A stretch of 64,000 bases of DNA, taken from NCBI RefSeq assembly GCF_007744515.1, contig NZ_CP036268.1, positions 2,581,712-2,645,711 on the forward strand, given 5' to 3'. Of the stretch, positions 45,885-56,647 are shown one piece after another (the first letter of the stretch is position 1; each line of letters begins with the position of its first letter). The notes under the pieces were generated by a model. That model saw only the letters and a program-made list of their open reading frames with translations, did not search any database and was not told the DNA's origin. The DNA is from Stratiformator vulcanicus. Lineage in GTDB: Bacteria > Planctomycetota > Planctomycetia > Planctomycetales > Planctomycetaceae. A program made the position numbers and the translations under genes.

Positions 45885-47942
45885 CTACGGCACGAATGCG
45901 AACTCATTGGAGTTCAGCAGCGCCCAAGCATAATTCTGCAACCCGGTTGCAGGCGATGTCTGCGGACCGGTGCGGCTGTTTCGCATCAACTGCTTGATGG
46001 CGGCCATCTCGCCTGCGGTGGGATTGCGAGAAAGGATCGTGCGGCAAACATCCTTAATTTTTTCGGCATCAGATGCTCGCGCGGTGGCGATGTCGTAGAG
46101 GCGACGGCCGGGCCTGACCTCAAGTGCTTCATCGACTAATTCGCTATTCATCATGGCCAGCGCCTGAGGTAGCGTCCCGACAGTCGATGCCTCGTCATTC
46201 TCATCGTTTTGGTAGTTGAAGAAGAACTGCCCCAACCACTCATCGCGGTCAGGAATTCCGCCGTGTTCAACACCGGAGGCGACAACCAACGAGTCATATA
46301 TTTGTTCGACGGTCATCGGCTTTACATAGACCCGGCTGAACAGAGGCATGTGTCCGGCCGCGGGATCGTCGATCGTGTTGTCTTCACTGAAGCGGCTCGA
46401 AAGTGCGTAGGCCTTGGTGCTGCAAATCCAAAGCGCGAGCTGCCGCACGTCGTATTCGGAGGCTACGAACGCCTCGGTCAGAGCATTAAGAATCTCAGGA
46501 TGCGACGGCGGATTGTGCGGGCCCATGTCGTCGACCGGCCGCGTGAAACCCGCCCCGAAAAAGTGCGCCCATGTTCGGTTCACGAAGGCCCGAGCCAACT
46601 GACGGTCACTCCCCGTTGAGATCAGGCGGGCCAATTCCGCACGCCGATTTACTTCGGCCGCTTCGGAGACTTCGTGGCCGCCGTACTTGGGATAAGCCGC
46701 CCTCATAATGCCGCGACGATTCTCATAAAACGTCGGCCCGCCGCCCGACCGCTCCACAAGCTCGCCGAACATTCGGTCGCCTTGCTTGCGCTCAACAAGG
46801 TCCACCTGTTTAAAGAAGCTATTAAGCTCCCAGAAGTCGGACTGCTTCCAATCGTTGAAGGGGTGATCGTGGCACTGCATGCACTGAACCTGCGTGCCAA
46901 GAAGTACGCGCGACGTAATTGCCGTTGCGGGAACCGCTTCGTTGTTGACGTGCGCGACCAGAAAACCAGCCGCTCCGTTCTCCTTTGGGGAACCCTCGGC
47001 TGAGATCAGATCGGCTACGATCTCGTCCCAACCGCGATCTCGGGCGAAACTCCGCGTCATATAGAGTTCGAGAAATTCGCGATCCGTCGATCGTTCCGGC
47101 TGCCGCCCGACGAGCAAATTCGTCCAGACCGACCCGAGATGTCGGGCGTATTCGTCCGAGGCGATAAGTTGCTCGACGATCAGCCGACGTGCCGAGGCCG
47201 AACGTGTAGACAAGTCTGCGGACAGGAATTGATCGACGGTTTCTTTTTGGGGAATTCGACCGGTGATGTCGAGAGACACCCGCCGCAGCCATGCGCCCGG
47301 CTTCGCGCGGTCGGAGGGAGTAATGCCGGCATCCTGCCATCCGGCTTCCAAACGTTGGTCGATGAAAGCGATTAATTCCGGACTACTTAGAGGCGAACCG
47401 TTTCGGGCGAACTCGTCTCCCATCAACGCAGGGCGATCCGCTTCATCGGGCGACGACTCATTAACCGCTGAGTTCGTTTCAGGATCGGCCGTGGCTGCCA
47501 GTTCGATCGGTCGACGCTCCGGTAGGACGACCTCAGGCGACGACCCTATCGAGTCTTCCGGCGTTTCGCTGATCACGTCAGTCTGCGGATCAGCATCGAC
47601 TACAACGGGGACCTCTTGATTTCCGCTAAGGCTGTAAAGGGCTGCGGACAAACCGACGAGTAACGCCGCCGCTAAGGCCATTGCCGACGCGAATCGTTTT
47701 CGAATGCGTCGTTCTTCAGTCGTGACAGGCTGCTTCAGCGGGTGATCGCTTAAAGCCGCATCCCACACAAGCGTTCCATGCAGACACATCAATTCGAGAT
47801 AGCGACGGCGCGTCTGCGGGTCTTCAATCACCAGGCGTTCCATCCGGCGCATGCCGTCAGCGTCGAGCGCGTCTTCGCAAAACGCGTCGAATAGCTGATC
47901 GAATTCGCTCAGGCCGGATTGGGCCGCGACATCTCGCATCAC
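45885..47942 (-). CDS. Anti-sigma-like N-terminus fused to DUF1549/DUF1553
   Basis: A 685-residue protein starting five bases after the sigma-factor stop. The N-terminus (about 1-70: FDQLFDAFCEDALDADGMRRMERLVIEDPQTRRRYLELM) is the cytoplasmic part usual in planctomycete FecR-like anti-sigma proteins. One transmembrane helix follows (about 84-106), then a Ser/Glu/Pro-rich linker (110-180), DUF1549 (about 190-400, with CMQCHDHPFNDWK) and DUF1553 (about 420-670). It could hold the sigma factor at the membrane and release it in response to the outside domain. No protease site is visible. The fusion is the main oddity. Confidence 0.87.
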   Translation of the reverse strand: MMRDVAAQSGLSEFDQLFDAFCEDALDADGMRRMERLVIEDPQTRRRYLELMCLHGTLVWDAALSDHPLKQPVTTEERRIRKRFASAMALAAALLVGLSAALYSLSGNQEVPVVVDADPQTDVISETPEDSIGSSPEVVLPERRPIELAATADPETNSAVNESSPDEADRPALMGDEFARNGSPLSSPELIAFIDQRLEAGWQDAGITPSDRAKPGAWLRRVSLDITGRIPQKETVDQFLSADLSTRSASARRLIVEQLIASDEYARHLGSVWTNLLVGRQPERSTDREFLELYMTRSFARDRGWDEIVADLISAEGSPKENGAAGFLVAHVNNEAVPATAITSRVLLGTQVQCMQCHDHPFNDWKQSDFWELNSFFKQVDLVERKQGDRMFGELVERSGGGPTFYENRRGIMRAAYPKYGGHEVSEAAEVNRRAELARLISTGSDRQLARAFVNRTWAHFFGAGFTRPVDDMGPHNPPSHPEILNALTEAFVASEYDVRQLALWICSTKAYALSSRFSEDNTIDDPAAGHMPLFSRVYVKPMTVEQIYDSLVVASGVEHGGIPDRDEWLGQFFFNYQNDENDEASTVGTLPQALAMMNSELVDEALEVRPGRRLYDIATARASDAEKIKDVCRTILSRNPTAGEMAAIKQLMRNSRTGPQTSPATGLQNYAWALLNSNEFAFVP

Positions 47943-47947
47943 GTCTC

Positions 47948-48571
47948 TTAAACCTCATTGCCGGTCGGATAGTTCGGTTCTAATACCGATTTAACTTCGC
48001 GATTGATGCACTCCAGCAGTTGGCGACGAACACGCCCGATCGACTGATAAACCGCATTCACCGGTCGGCCGAGTGTCTCGGCGATGTCTTTCCCTGATTT
48101 TCCTGGGGCATATCGCCGAGTAATTAGTTCCCGGTCGTTCGGTCGAAGCTTCTCAAGACAGGTTGCGAGAGCCTTTCGTCGCTCTTCATAAACAAGCGAG
48201 ATTGCCTCAGCCTCTTCGGTGATCGATTCCACGAACTCGGGACTGAAATGTAGTTTGTCCCGGCCTTTTCGTTCTCGGTGCTTCAGAACTTCGTAAACCG
48301 CGATGCGTGATGCCCACGCGAAGAAATTAGAACCGAGTTCGAACTTTGAAGCCTTCCGCCAGATGACGATGTTCGTCTCTTGCAGAATCTCTTCGGCATC
48401 GTTTGGGCGGCCCACCTGACTCAGAATGAACAGGTAGAGTCGACGCTGACTCTTGGTGAACAGTCCGATAAATTCATCGCCGGGTGCAAAGCGAGTGTCA
48501 TCACCCGCTTGCCGATCGGGACCGACGAAATCGGCCCCGGAATGACCTTGCGCATCCGAGGACGTACTCAT
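47948..48571 (-). CDS. ECF-type sigma-70 factor
   Basis: A 207-residue sigma factor with region 2 (about 45-105: NDAEEILQETNIVIWRKASKFELGSNFFAWASRIAVYEVLKHRERKG) and region 4 (about 140-195: CLEKLRPNDRELITRRYAPGKSGKDIAETLGRPVNAVYQSIGRVRRQL). It fits the planctomycete/verrucomicrobial group of ECF factors that pair with FecR-type or DUF1549-linked regulators. The anti-sigma-like fusion follows directly. A terminator (48642-48677) separates it from the upstream DUF1501 gene, so the pair has its own promoter in 48572-48641. Targets cannot be read from the window. Confidence 0.93.
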   Translation of the reverse strand: MSTSSDAQGHSGADFVGPDRQAGDDTRFAPGDEFIGLFTKSQRRLYLFILSQVGRPNDAEEILQETNIVIWRKASKFELGSNFFAWASRIAVYEVLKHRERKGRDKLHFSPEFVESITEEAEAISLVYEERRKALATCLEKLRPNDRELITRRYAPGKSGKDIAETLGRPVNAVYQSIGRVRRQLLECINREVKSVLEPNYPTGNEV

Positions 48572-48641
48572 ACGCTCTGAATCTTAATCAACAGTCGGAA
48601 TACCAAGTGAGGTTGTCGATACCCGGTCAACCGTAAGGTGC

Positions 48642-48677
48642 AAAAACGCGGGAAGCCGAAAAGGTCGGCTTCCCGCG
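48642..48677 (-). terminator. Intrinsic terminator after the DUF1501 gene
   Basis: On the minus strand a perfect 13-base stem (CGCGGGAAGCCGA with TCGGCTTCCCGCG, loop of 5) is followed by TTTTTG. It lies 36 bases after the stop of the DUF1501 gene and ends the transcript before the sigma-factor gene. Confidence 0.88.
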
Positions 48678-48712
48678 GGCCCGCTGAATAGTTCTTTCGA
48701 ACGACCGTGTTC

Positions 48713-49981
48713 TTAACCAATCAAATCCTGGATCGGCTGACCGCCGTTAGCGATTCGCATCGGACGACCACGCTTGCTCGTGTGAACCGTGTCGAGCGGA
48801 ATGCCGAGGGCGTGAGCAACGGTCGCCCAGATGTCTCCGGGCTGATAGCTCTTACCGACGACGCGAACGCCGTCCGCGTCAGTCTCACCGACGGCAACAC
48901 CGCCATTAAGACCGCCGCCGCCGACCATCACACTCCACGCCGCGGCAAAGTGATCACGGCCGACGTTCTGGTTAATACGCGGAGTTCGTCCGAATTCACC
49001 CATGCACACAAGTACGACATCATCGGCCATACCACGCTGTTTCAGGTCCGCGGCGAGCGCCGAGATTCCTTGGTCGAGCTGCGGCAGTCGTTGGTCACGC
49101 AATGTCTGGAAGACGTTGTTGTGCAGGTCCCAGCCGCCCATGTTGACTTCGATAAATGGAACGCCCACTTCGACAAGTCGCCGAGCCATAAGCAGTCCGC
49201 GACCGAACTGCGATGTCCCGTAGGACGCCTGCGTTTCGGAGGACTCCTGTTCGACTTTGAACGCGTCCATTTGAGAGGACGTCATGAGATTGACGGCCTT
49301 CTCATAGACCTGCCGGTGAGCCAAGGGGCTATCACCGCGATTCGAATTAATGAAGTTGTTCTCGACGACATCGAGCATCGCCAGCCGATTCTTTAGCCGT
49401 TGCTGATCCATACTGTCCATGTTGGCATTACGGATTCGCCCGTTGCTATCAACGGTGAACGGGGCATGGGCCATCCCGAGGAAGCCGGGGCTGCCGGCCG
49501 CGCCACCAATGCTGATGAACGACGGAATCTCGAGTTCGCTGCGAGCACTTCCAAGTTCATAGCTAACAACGCTACCGAAGACCGGATGCACGACCGTCGG
49601 ATTCGGCACGTAGGCCGTGTGCATGTAATAGCGACCACGTGTGTGATCAGCTTCGCGAGTGCTCATGCTGCGGACGACCGAGAGGTTGTCCATCTGCATG
49701 GCCGTCTTGGGCATGTGCTCCGAAATCTGGAGATCGCCCTTAGTCGAGATCGGATTGAACTCGCCGCCGTTCTTGCTGCCCGGCTTCAGGTCCCAAATAT
49801 CAATGGTCGGGGCACCGCCACCGAGCCACATCAAGATGCAGGCTTTTTGCTTCTTACGAACCTCAGCCGCATTCGCTTTGACGTGCGAAATAAACTCGAG
49901 CGTCGGGACCGTCGCGGCCGCCGTCGCCAGATGCCGCATAAAGTGGCGACGGTCCATGCCGGAAGGAGTGGGAAGATTCAT
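48713..49981 (-). CDS. DUF1501 protein
   Basis: A 422-residue protein with a basic leader ([24 protein letters not shown]), twin-arginine-like. The DUF1501 core shows [20 protein letters not shown] (about 50-69), [22 protein letters not shown] and [21 protein letters not shown]. It is the partner of the DUF1549/DUF1553 gene encoded 510 bases upstream. An unrelated four-helix-bundle gene is interposed. Confidence 0.9.
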   Translation of the reverse strand: MNLPTPSGMDRRHFMRHLATAAATVPTLEFISHVKANAAEVRKKQKACILMWLGGGAPTIDIWDLKPGSKNGGEFNPISTKGDLQISEHMPKTAMQMDNLSVVRSMSTREADHTRGRYYMHTAYVPNPTVVHPVFGSVVSYELGSARSELEIPSFISIGGAAGSPGFLGMAHAPFTVDSNGRIRNANMDSMDQQRLKNRLAMLDVVENNFINSNRGDSPLAHRQVYEKAVNLMTSSQMDAFKVEQESSETQASYGTSQFGRGLLMARRLVEVGVPFIEVNMGGWDLHNNVFQTLRDQRLPQLDQGISALAADLKQRGMADDVVLVCMGEFGRTPRINQNVGRDHFAAAWSVMVGGGGLNGGVAVGETDADGVRVVGKSYQPGDIWATVAHALGIPLDTVHTSKRGRPMRIANGGQPIQDLIG

Positions 49982-50084
49982 TGGTTTCTCCAGAAAGTCT
50001 AGTTGTTGTTATCTTATCGTTCGAGAAGCGATGAGGGAGAAGCGCGAAGCGATTTCAGCACTACCCGATTCCGTTTCGCTTCGA

Positions 50085-50468
50085 CTAAGTCTTGCTTCTA
50101 CGCAGTCCACTTATCAGTTGGCAGCAACGAAACGCAGTCTGTCTCAACACGCAACAATCGCTATCGGAAGGGAAACCTTGTCGATGAGCGATTACTGAGT
50201 GCGAAATTACCTCCATCAGTGAACTATATGAGATTTCAAGAAACCTGATCTCGTCTCTCGGACCAGTTCTTGCATTCCCTTCGGCGATATTCGCACCAAC
50301 CGAGACTGCTGCCCGCCGCATCTGGCTGACCAATCCGAACTGTTCAGAATTTGGAAACTTTCGGGTGACTCGATAGACCTCGTCGGCAAACGACATCGCT
50401 ACCTGCCATGCATCCAATCTCTCGAACGCAAAAGTCGGCCAATCAGCCTCCTGTCGCTTCTCGCTCAC
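50085..50468 (-). CDS. S23/IVP-type four-helix-bundle protein
   Basis: A 127-residue protein. FERLDAWQVAMSFADEVYRVT (about 15-35), SQMRRAAVSVGANIAEGNAR (about 48-67) and FLEISYSSLMEVISH are the hallmarks of the S23 family, first seen inside rRNA intervening sequences and now found as scattered chromosomal genes. The function is unknown. It sits between a DUF1549/DUF1553 gene and a DUF1501 gene that are normally adjacent, so it looks like an insertion. Flanking sequence is rich in GAGAAGCG-like units (about 50030-50060 and 50455-50480). Confidence 0.85.
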   Translation of the reverse strand: MSEKRQEADWPTFAFERLDAWQVAMSFADEVYRVTRKFPNSEQFGLVSQMRRAAVSVGANIAEGNARTGPRDEIRFLEISYSSLMEVISHSVIAHRQGFPSDSDCCVLRQTAFRCCQLISGLRRSKT

Positions 50469-50491
50469 CGCTTCTCTCTTCTCGTATTGAG

Positions 50492-52183
50492 CTATCGAAT
50501 AAAGATGAACTCGTTGCTGTTCAGCAGCGCCCAGAAGAGGTCCTGATATCCCGCCAGCGGCGTCTCGCTGCCGCGGATCAGCTTCATTGCGGTATTTCGT
50601 TCCGACCCGCTCGCCGGTCTACCCAGTGAGGCCAGATAGATTCGGCCGATCGCTTCGGGATGATTCTTCGAATCGGTCATGACCGTGTGCAGGAAACTGC
50701 CCGGCTCGGCGCTGACCGCTTCTCGGATGAGTTCGCCATTCATCAACATCAATGCCTGCGGAATCGTGCCGTCAAATGTCGTCGCTTCGGTTCCTTCGTC
50801 ATTTCCGAAGGCGACCACGAATTGCTGCAGCCATCGCTGGCGCTGCTGCTCGGCGGCGTCCCAACTCGTTCGGCCTGATTTGTGAGCTTCCGTCGCGATA
50901 ATCAGCGAATCATAGAGCTGCTCGGCACCCATCCGCTTAACATACATGTGGCTGAATAACGGCGTCTCGCCGGCTGCCGGATTGTCGTATGTGTTGTTCT
51001 CGTTGAATTGGCTGGTCAAATGATAGGCGCGGCTGTTCGTGATCCAGCGAATCAGCCGTTTCACGTCATAGTCGGCCTCGACGAACTGCTCCGTCAAATA
51101 GTCGAGCAACACGGGGTGCGACGGCGGATTGTGAGGGCCCATGTCGTCGACCGGGCGAGTAAATCCGTACCCAAAGAAGTGTCCCCACGTGCGATTGACG
51201 AACGCCTTCGCGACCAGCGGATCGGCCTGCTCGGAGATCATCAGGCGTGCCAACTCGGACCGTCGATTCGTCCCCTCGGACGGATCGACTTCCACGCCGA
51301 AGTAGGTCGGAAAGGCGACTTGCATCAGCCCGCTGCGTTTTTCGAAGAACACAGGACCGGCCGCCCGCGGGTCGTCCGTCGCGTCTTTCAACTCGACGTA
51401 GTCTGTGACCATTTGGCCCGACGTTTCGTCGTACCGCTCGAATTCCTCCGAACGTGTCTGCCGGAAGAAACTATTGAACTGCCAGAACTGATCCTGCTTC
51501 CAATCGTTGAACGGATGGTTGTGGCACTGCGTACATTGCACTTGGATCCCGAGGAACAACCGCGTGGCGTTCGCGGTGGCCCGCACCCCTTCATCTTCCC
51601 GAATGTCCTGCGCCAATAGAAAGTTGACTTCGCCGTTGAGTTCGTAGTGACCCGAGCCCGAAATCAATTCGTAGACCGCTTCATCCCACGGACGATTCTT
51701 GCCGAATACTTCGCGGAAGAATCGCCGCATGCCTAACCGGCTCACGCCATCGGGGTTGCCCAGACCGATCGCGAGATTCGTCCAGTTTGTCGTCCAAAAT
51801 CGCACATACGCCGGATCGTCGAGTAGCTTTTCGATGAGCTGAGCCCGCTTGGCGCGGCCTTCGGAGGCCACGAATTGCTCAATCTCGTCCCCCGGCGGAA
51901 TGTGACCGACCGTATCCAGATAAGCCCGGCGGGCCCATTCAAAATCGTCCGCCATCGCGCTGGGCTCGACTTCGTTGTCGGTCCACGATTGCTCGATCAG
52001 ACGATTGATCTCCGCAATCACTTCTGCATCGGTCAACGACTCGCTAATCGGTGACTCGCTGACCGATGCAGATTCGCTTTGGGCGAATCCGAACGATGCG
52101 TGGCAAATGCCGATCGCCGCCACGCTGAGGACAACAGCGGTTTGAAGAATTCCAAATCGAGTTTGCATTGCAAATTTGGGCAT
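50492..52183 (-). CDS. DUF1549/DUF1553 protein
   Basis: About 563 residues, using ATG 52183 (MPKFAMQTRFGILQT...); ATG 52168 and an open frame to 52267 are alternatives, and none has a strong ribosome binding site. Signal peptide about 6-36 (ending FGFAQS). There is no separate PSD1 heme domain, unlike the 862-residue relative at 18437. DUF1549 follows (about 50-270, with VQCTQCHNHPFNDWK), then DUF1553 (about 300-550). It probably works with the DUF1501 protein encoded downstream. Confidence 0.88.
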   Translation of the reverse strand: MPKFAMQTRFGILQTAVVLSVAAIGICHASFGFAQSESASVSESPISESLTDAEVIAEINRLIEQSWTDNEVEPSAMADDFEWARRAYLDTVGHIPPGDEIEQFVASEGRAKRAQLIEKLLDDPAYVRFWTTNWTNLAIGLGNPDGVSRLGMRRFFREVFGKNRPWDEAVYELISGSGHYELNGEVNFLLAQDIREDEGVRATANATRLFLGIQVQCTQCHNHPFNDWKQDQFWQFNSFFRQTRSEEFERYDETSGQMVTDYVELKDATDDPRAAGPVFFEKRSGLMQVAFPTYFGVEVDPSEGTNRRSELARLMISEQADPLVAKAFVNRTWGHFFGYGFTRPVDDMGPHNPPSHPVLLDYLTEQFVEADYDVKRLIRWITNSRAYHLTSQFNENNTYDNPAAGETPLFSHMYVKRMGAEQLYDSLIIATEAHKSGRTSWDAAEQQRQRWLQQFVVAFGNDEGTEATTFDGTIPQALMLMNGELIREAVSAEPGSFLHTVMTDSKNHPEAIGRIYLASLGRPASGSERNTAMKLIRGSETPLAGYQDLFWALLNSNEFIFIR

Positions 52184-52641
52184 GAGCGTTGGCTGATGAA
52201 AGCGTAAATTGCTTGCAATTGACGGAAACTGGCCGGAGGTCTGCAATATCGGAACCCGCGACGGCAATCATCCCGATCGCATGCGTCGAAAGTCGAATCG
52301 ACCTTGGCGTTGCTTGACCAACTCCATCACTAGTAGACCCGCCAAGGCAGGTCGTGATTCGTCCGAATTTCGGGCGGAAAGACCCTCAAAACGGGCCATG
52401 CAGAACATTGTCTCGCTTAACCTGTTATTGTCAAGTTGTTTACGTCGAATATTCGACGACCGGCAAGATCGAAAAATTTTGCTCCGAGGTGGACGCAAAA
52501 TCGAGAATTCGGCGATTGGTTGGCTGAATGAGCCGGGCGAGATTGGTACGTTGGGTACGTCGAGATTGAACGAGACGCCGCCGCAGGCGTTGTCTTGTTT
52601 CTCAGCCGAGAATCCGAAACAGCGTTGAACGAGATAGAGAC
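52184..52641. other. Divergent intergenic region with a 16-bp palindrome
   Basis: About 450 bases between divergent genes. Apart from the palindrome at 52443-52458 and a TTGTCA at 52428-52433 that could be a promoter -35 box, I see no ORF or repeat that convinces. Confidence 0.45.
52443..52458. promoter_or_regulatory. Perfect 16-bp palindrome (candidate regulator site)
   Basis: CGTCGAATATTCGACG is a perfect palindrome about 184 bases before the pterin dehydratase gene, just after a TTGTCA box at 52428-52433. A repressor dimer could bind there. Confidence 0.4.
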
Positions 52642-52986
52642 ATGGCCGTCCAAACCGCCGACCAACTTCGCCAGGGAAGCTGCAAGCCTTGCGAAGGGGG
52701 TGTTGAAAAGATGTCTGCCGCCGAGGCCAAAGAGCAGTTGGAGTCGCTTGATGGATGGCAGTTGAGTGATGACGCCACGGTGATCAGCAAGAAGTGGAAC
52801 CGAGGCGATTTCGTCTCTGCGATCGACTTCTTCAAGCAGGTCGCGGACGTCGCCGAAGCGGAGCAGCATCATCCCGATTTACACCTGACCGGTTATCGCA
52901 ACGTCCGCATCGATTTGTCGACACATGCCATCGGAGGGCTTTCCGAGAACGATTTCATCGTCGCGGCGAAGATCGATTCGATCTGA
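52642..52986 (+). CDS. phhB: 4a-hydroxytetrahydrobiopterin dehydratase (PCD/DCoH)
   Basis: A 114-residue protein of standard length. The catalytic pattern is EQHHPDLHLTGYRNVRIDLSTHAIGGL, with His76, His77 and His95. The family recycles pterin cofactor after aromatic amino acid hydroxylation, and some members act in molybdopterin or folate metabolism. No hydroxylase gene is in the window. CKPCEGG (14-20) is a typical N-terminal motif of the bacterial family. Confidence 0.93.
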   Translation: MAVQTADQLRQGSCKPCEGGVEKMSAAEAKEQLESLDGWQLSDDATVISKKWNRGDFVSAIDFFKQVADVAEAEQHHPDLHLTGYRNVRIDLSTHAIGGLSENDFIVAAKIDSI

Positions 52987-53016
52987 GCTCGCGATTCGCT
53001 ATCGCCGAGAACGCCC

Positions 53017-53415
53017 ATGAAGCATTACCTCATCCCGCAGCCCAACGGGAAACCGATCCTGCTCAATCGAGCCGTGATCCTGATCGGTCGACACCCCGAT
53101 TGCGACATCTCTGTCGGAGAGAGCGAACGAGTTTCGCGGCGGCACTGCTGCGTCGTGCAGGTCAACGAAACCTTCCTCATCCGTGATCTCGGCAGCACCA
53201 ACGGCGTTCGCGTCAACGGTCGACATGTCGATCGCGAAGAAACACTGGAGCAAGGCGACGAGATAACGGTCGGCGACTCTCGCTTCGTCTTCGCCGGCGG
53301 GCAGCCGAATGCTGATGGGAAGGGCATGAAGCAATTTAAGCAGACACTTGCAACCAGCGACGACGCGGGTGACGTGGAAGACTTTAGCGGAGAGGTCGAG
53401 GTTCTGGAGGACTGA
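53017..53415 (+). CDS. FHA-domain protein
   Basis: A 132-residue protein that is almost only an FHA domain. It shows LIGRHPDCDI (22-31), ERVSRRHCCV (37-46) and LGSTNGVRVNG (58-68). FHA domains bind phosphothreonine and so read out Ser/Thr kinases such as the one at 11930. The last about 35 residues are acidic and disordered. It is 30 bases after the pterin dehydratase gene and may be co-transcribed. Confidence 0.92.
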   Translation: MKHYLIPQPNGKPILLNRAVILIGRHPDCDISVGESERVSRRHCCVVQVNETFLIRDLGSTNGVRVNGRHVDREETLEQGDEITVGDSRFVFAGGQPNADGKGMKQFKQTLATSDDAGDVEDFSGEVEVLED

Positions 53416-53526
53416 GAGTCGCGAACTCTAGCTCCAACTTGAGAGCCTCATCCCATGTTGCTATCTGTCTGATCAATTCGCACTCCCTGCGTTTTTCCTC
53501 TTAATCGTATCCAGAATGGATTCAGC

Positions 53527-54900
53527 ATGGCCGATTCAATGGCTTCGGTGGAATCAATCCTTGCGCAGGACGCCGATCGCTACGTCGAGGATTTAAAAGC
53601 GCTGCTTCGAATTCCAAGTGTCAGCGCCGACACGGCATTTCATGACCATTGTCTCAGTGCGGCGGCCGAGACCGCCGAGCAACTTGAGGCGGCAGGCTGC
53701 TCAGCCGAAATTATTAGCACTGCGGGCTTTCCAATAGTCCTCGGTCGTTCTCCGGAAGTGCCGGGAGCTTCCACGGTGCTCGTTTATGGGCATTACGACG
53801 TCCAGCCGCCCGATCCGTTGGATGAGTGGGAGACGCCCGCGTTCGAGCCGACAATTCGCGACGGCCGCATTTATGCCAGAGGGGCGACCGACGACAAGGG
53901 GCAGATGCTGACGCATATTAAATCCGTCGATGCTTGGACAAAGGCTGCCGGACACCCCCCGATTAACGTGGTTTTTGTCATCGAGGGCGAGGAAGAAGTC
54001 GGGAGCGACAACCTCGATCAGTTCCTGAAGGATCATCGCGAGAAATTAAAAGCCGATGTCGCTGTCATCAGCGATACCAGTATGTACGGACCCGACATTC
54101 CTGCGATCACGTACGGTCTGCGGGGCATTGTCGCCTGTGAAGTGACACTGACCGGGCCGTCGCAAGATCTTCACAGCGGAATCTTCGGCGGTGCGATTGC
54201 CAACCCGTGCAACGAACTGGCGACATTAATCGGATCGCTTCACGATGCCGATGGTCGCGTGACCGTCGAAGGCTTCTATGACGATGTGCGCTCGTTAACG
54301 GATCAGGAACGGCAGGCGTTTGCCGATCTCCCGTTCGACGAAGCAACATTTTGTAACAATATCGGTGTGAAAGCCCCTCGCGGCGAAGCCGGCTTCACCA
54401 CGACGGAGCGGCGTTGGGCTCGTCCGACGTGCGATGTCAACGGTCTGTTCGGCGGCTATTCGGGCGAAGGCCCTAAGACAATCGTGCCCTCCAAGGCGAC
54501 CGCCAAGATCACCTGTCGGCTGGTCCCGGATCAAAAGCCTGAGGCAATCCTGGACGCACTGAAGAGGCATCTCGAAGACAGACTCCCCGACGGGGTCACG
54601 ATGAGCTTTATGACGTATCACGGCGCTCCGGCGTTTGTGATGGACCCGGATCACCCGGCGATGGCGGCCGCCAGCACGGCCATCGATCGTGCTTTCGGAA
54701 AACCGCCGGTATTAATCCGCGAAGGTGGCTCCATTCCGGTCGTCGCTTCTCTGAAAAGTATTCTTGACGTCGACACTCTCCTGTTGGGGTGGGGCCAGAA
54801 CACCGATAATCTCCACAGCCCTAATGAACGATTCTCACTCAAAGATTTCCAGCGAGGAATTCACGCCAGTGCCGCCCTGTGGGCAGAGTTAGCGAAGTAG
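53527..54900 (+). CDS. M20-family metallopeptidase (dipeptidase)
   Basis: A 457-residue protein. Metal-binding motifs: [17 protein letters not shown] (about 79-95), [10 protein letters not shown] (about 118-127), EGEEEVGS (about 154-161), and late [15 protein letters not shown] with [17 protein letters not shown] for the dimetal site and substrate pocket. This is the M20 subgroup of dipeptidases near DapE/CNDP. There is no signal peptide, so it acts in the cytoplasm on imported peptides. Confidence 0.93.
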   Translation: MADSMASVESILAQDADRYVEDLKALLRIPSVSADTAFHDHCLSAAAETAEQLEAAGCSAEIISTAGFPIVLGRSPEVPGASTVLVYGHYDVQPPDPLDEWETPAFEPTIRDGRIYARGATDDKGQMLTHIKSVDAWTKAAGHPPINVVFVIEGEEEVGSDNLDQFLKDHREKLKADVAVISDTSMYGPDIPAITYGLRGIVACEVTLTGPSQDLHSGIFGGAIANPCNELATLIGSLHDADGRVTVEGFYDDVRSLTDQERQAFADLPFDEATFCNNIGVKAPRGEAGFTTTERRWARPTCDVNGLFGGYSGEGPKTIVPSKATAKITCRLVPDQKPEAILDALKRHLEDRLPDGVTMSFMTYHGAPAFVMDPDHPAMAAASTAIDRAFGKPPVLIREGGSIPVVASLKSILDVDTLLLGWGQNTDNLHSPNERFSLKDFQRGIHASAALWAELAK

Positions 54901-54959
54901 CCACTTACGGGCGAAACAGATTTGCGAAGTTTCGACTGCGATGGATCCGAAAACGGTTC

Positions 54960-56573
<1,614 letters not shown>

Positions 56574-56647
56574 CGCGGGTATCCGTCGGACAAATCGGTA
56601 GGCCGAAAGGCGACTCAAGTGAGTTACATTAACGAGTGTGCAATGCG

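Noticed and set aside
48707-49396. A 229-residue plus-strand frame opposite the DUF1501 gene
   Set aside because: It is antisense to a clearly recognised gene and has no family resemblance.
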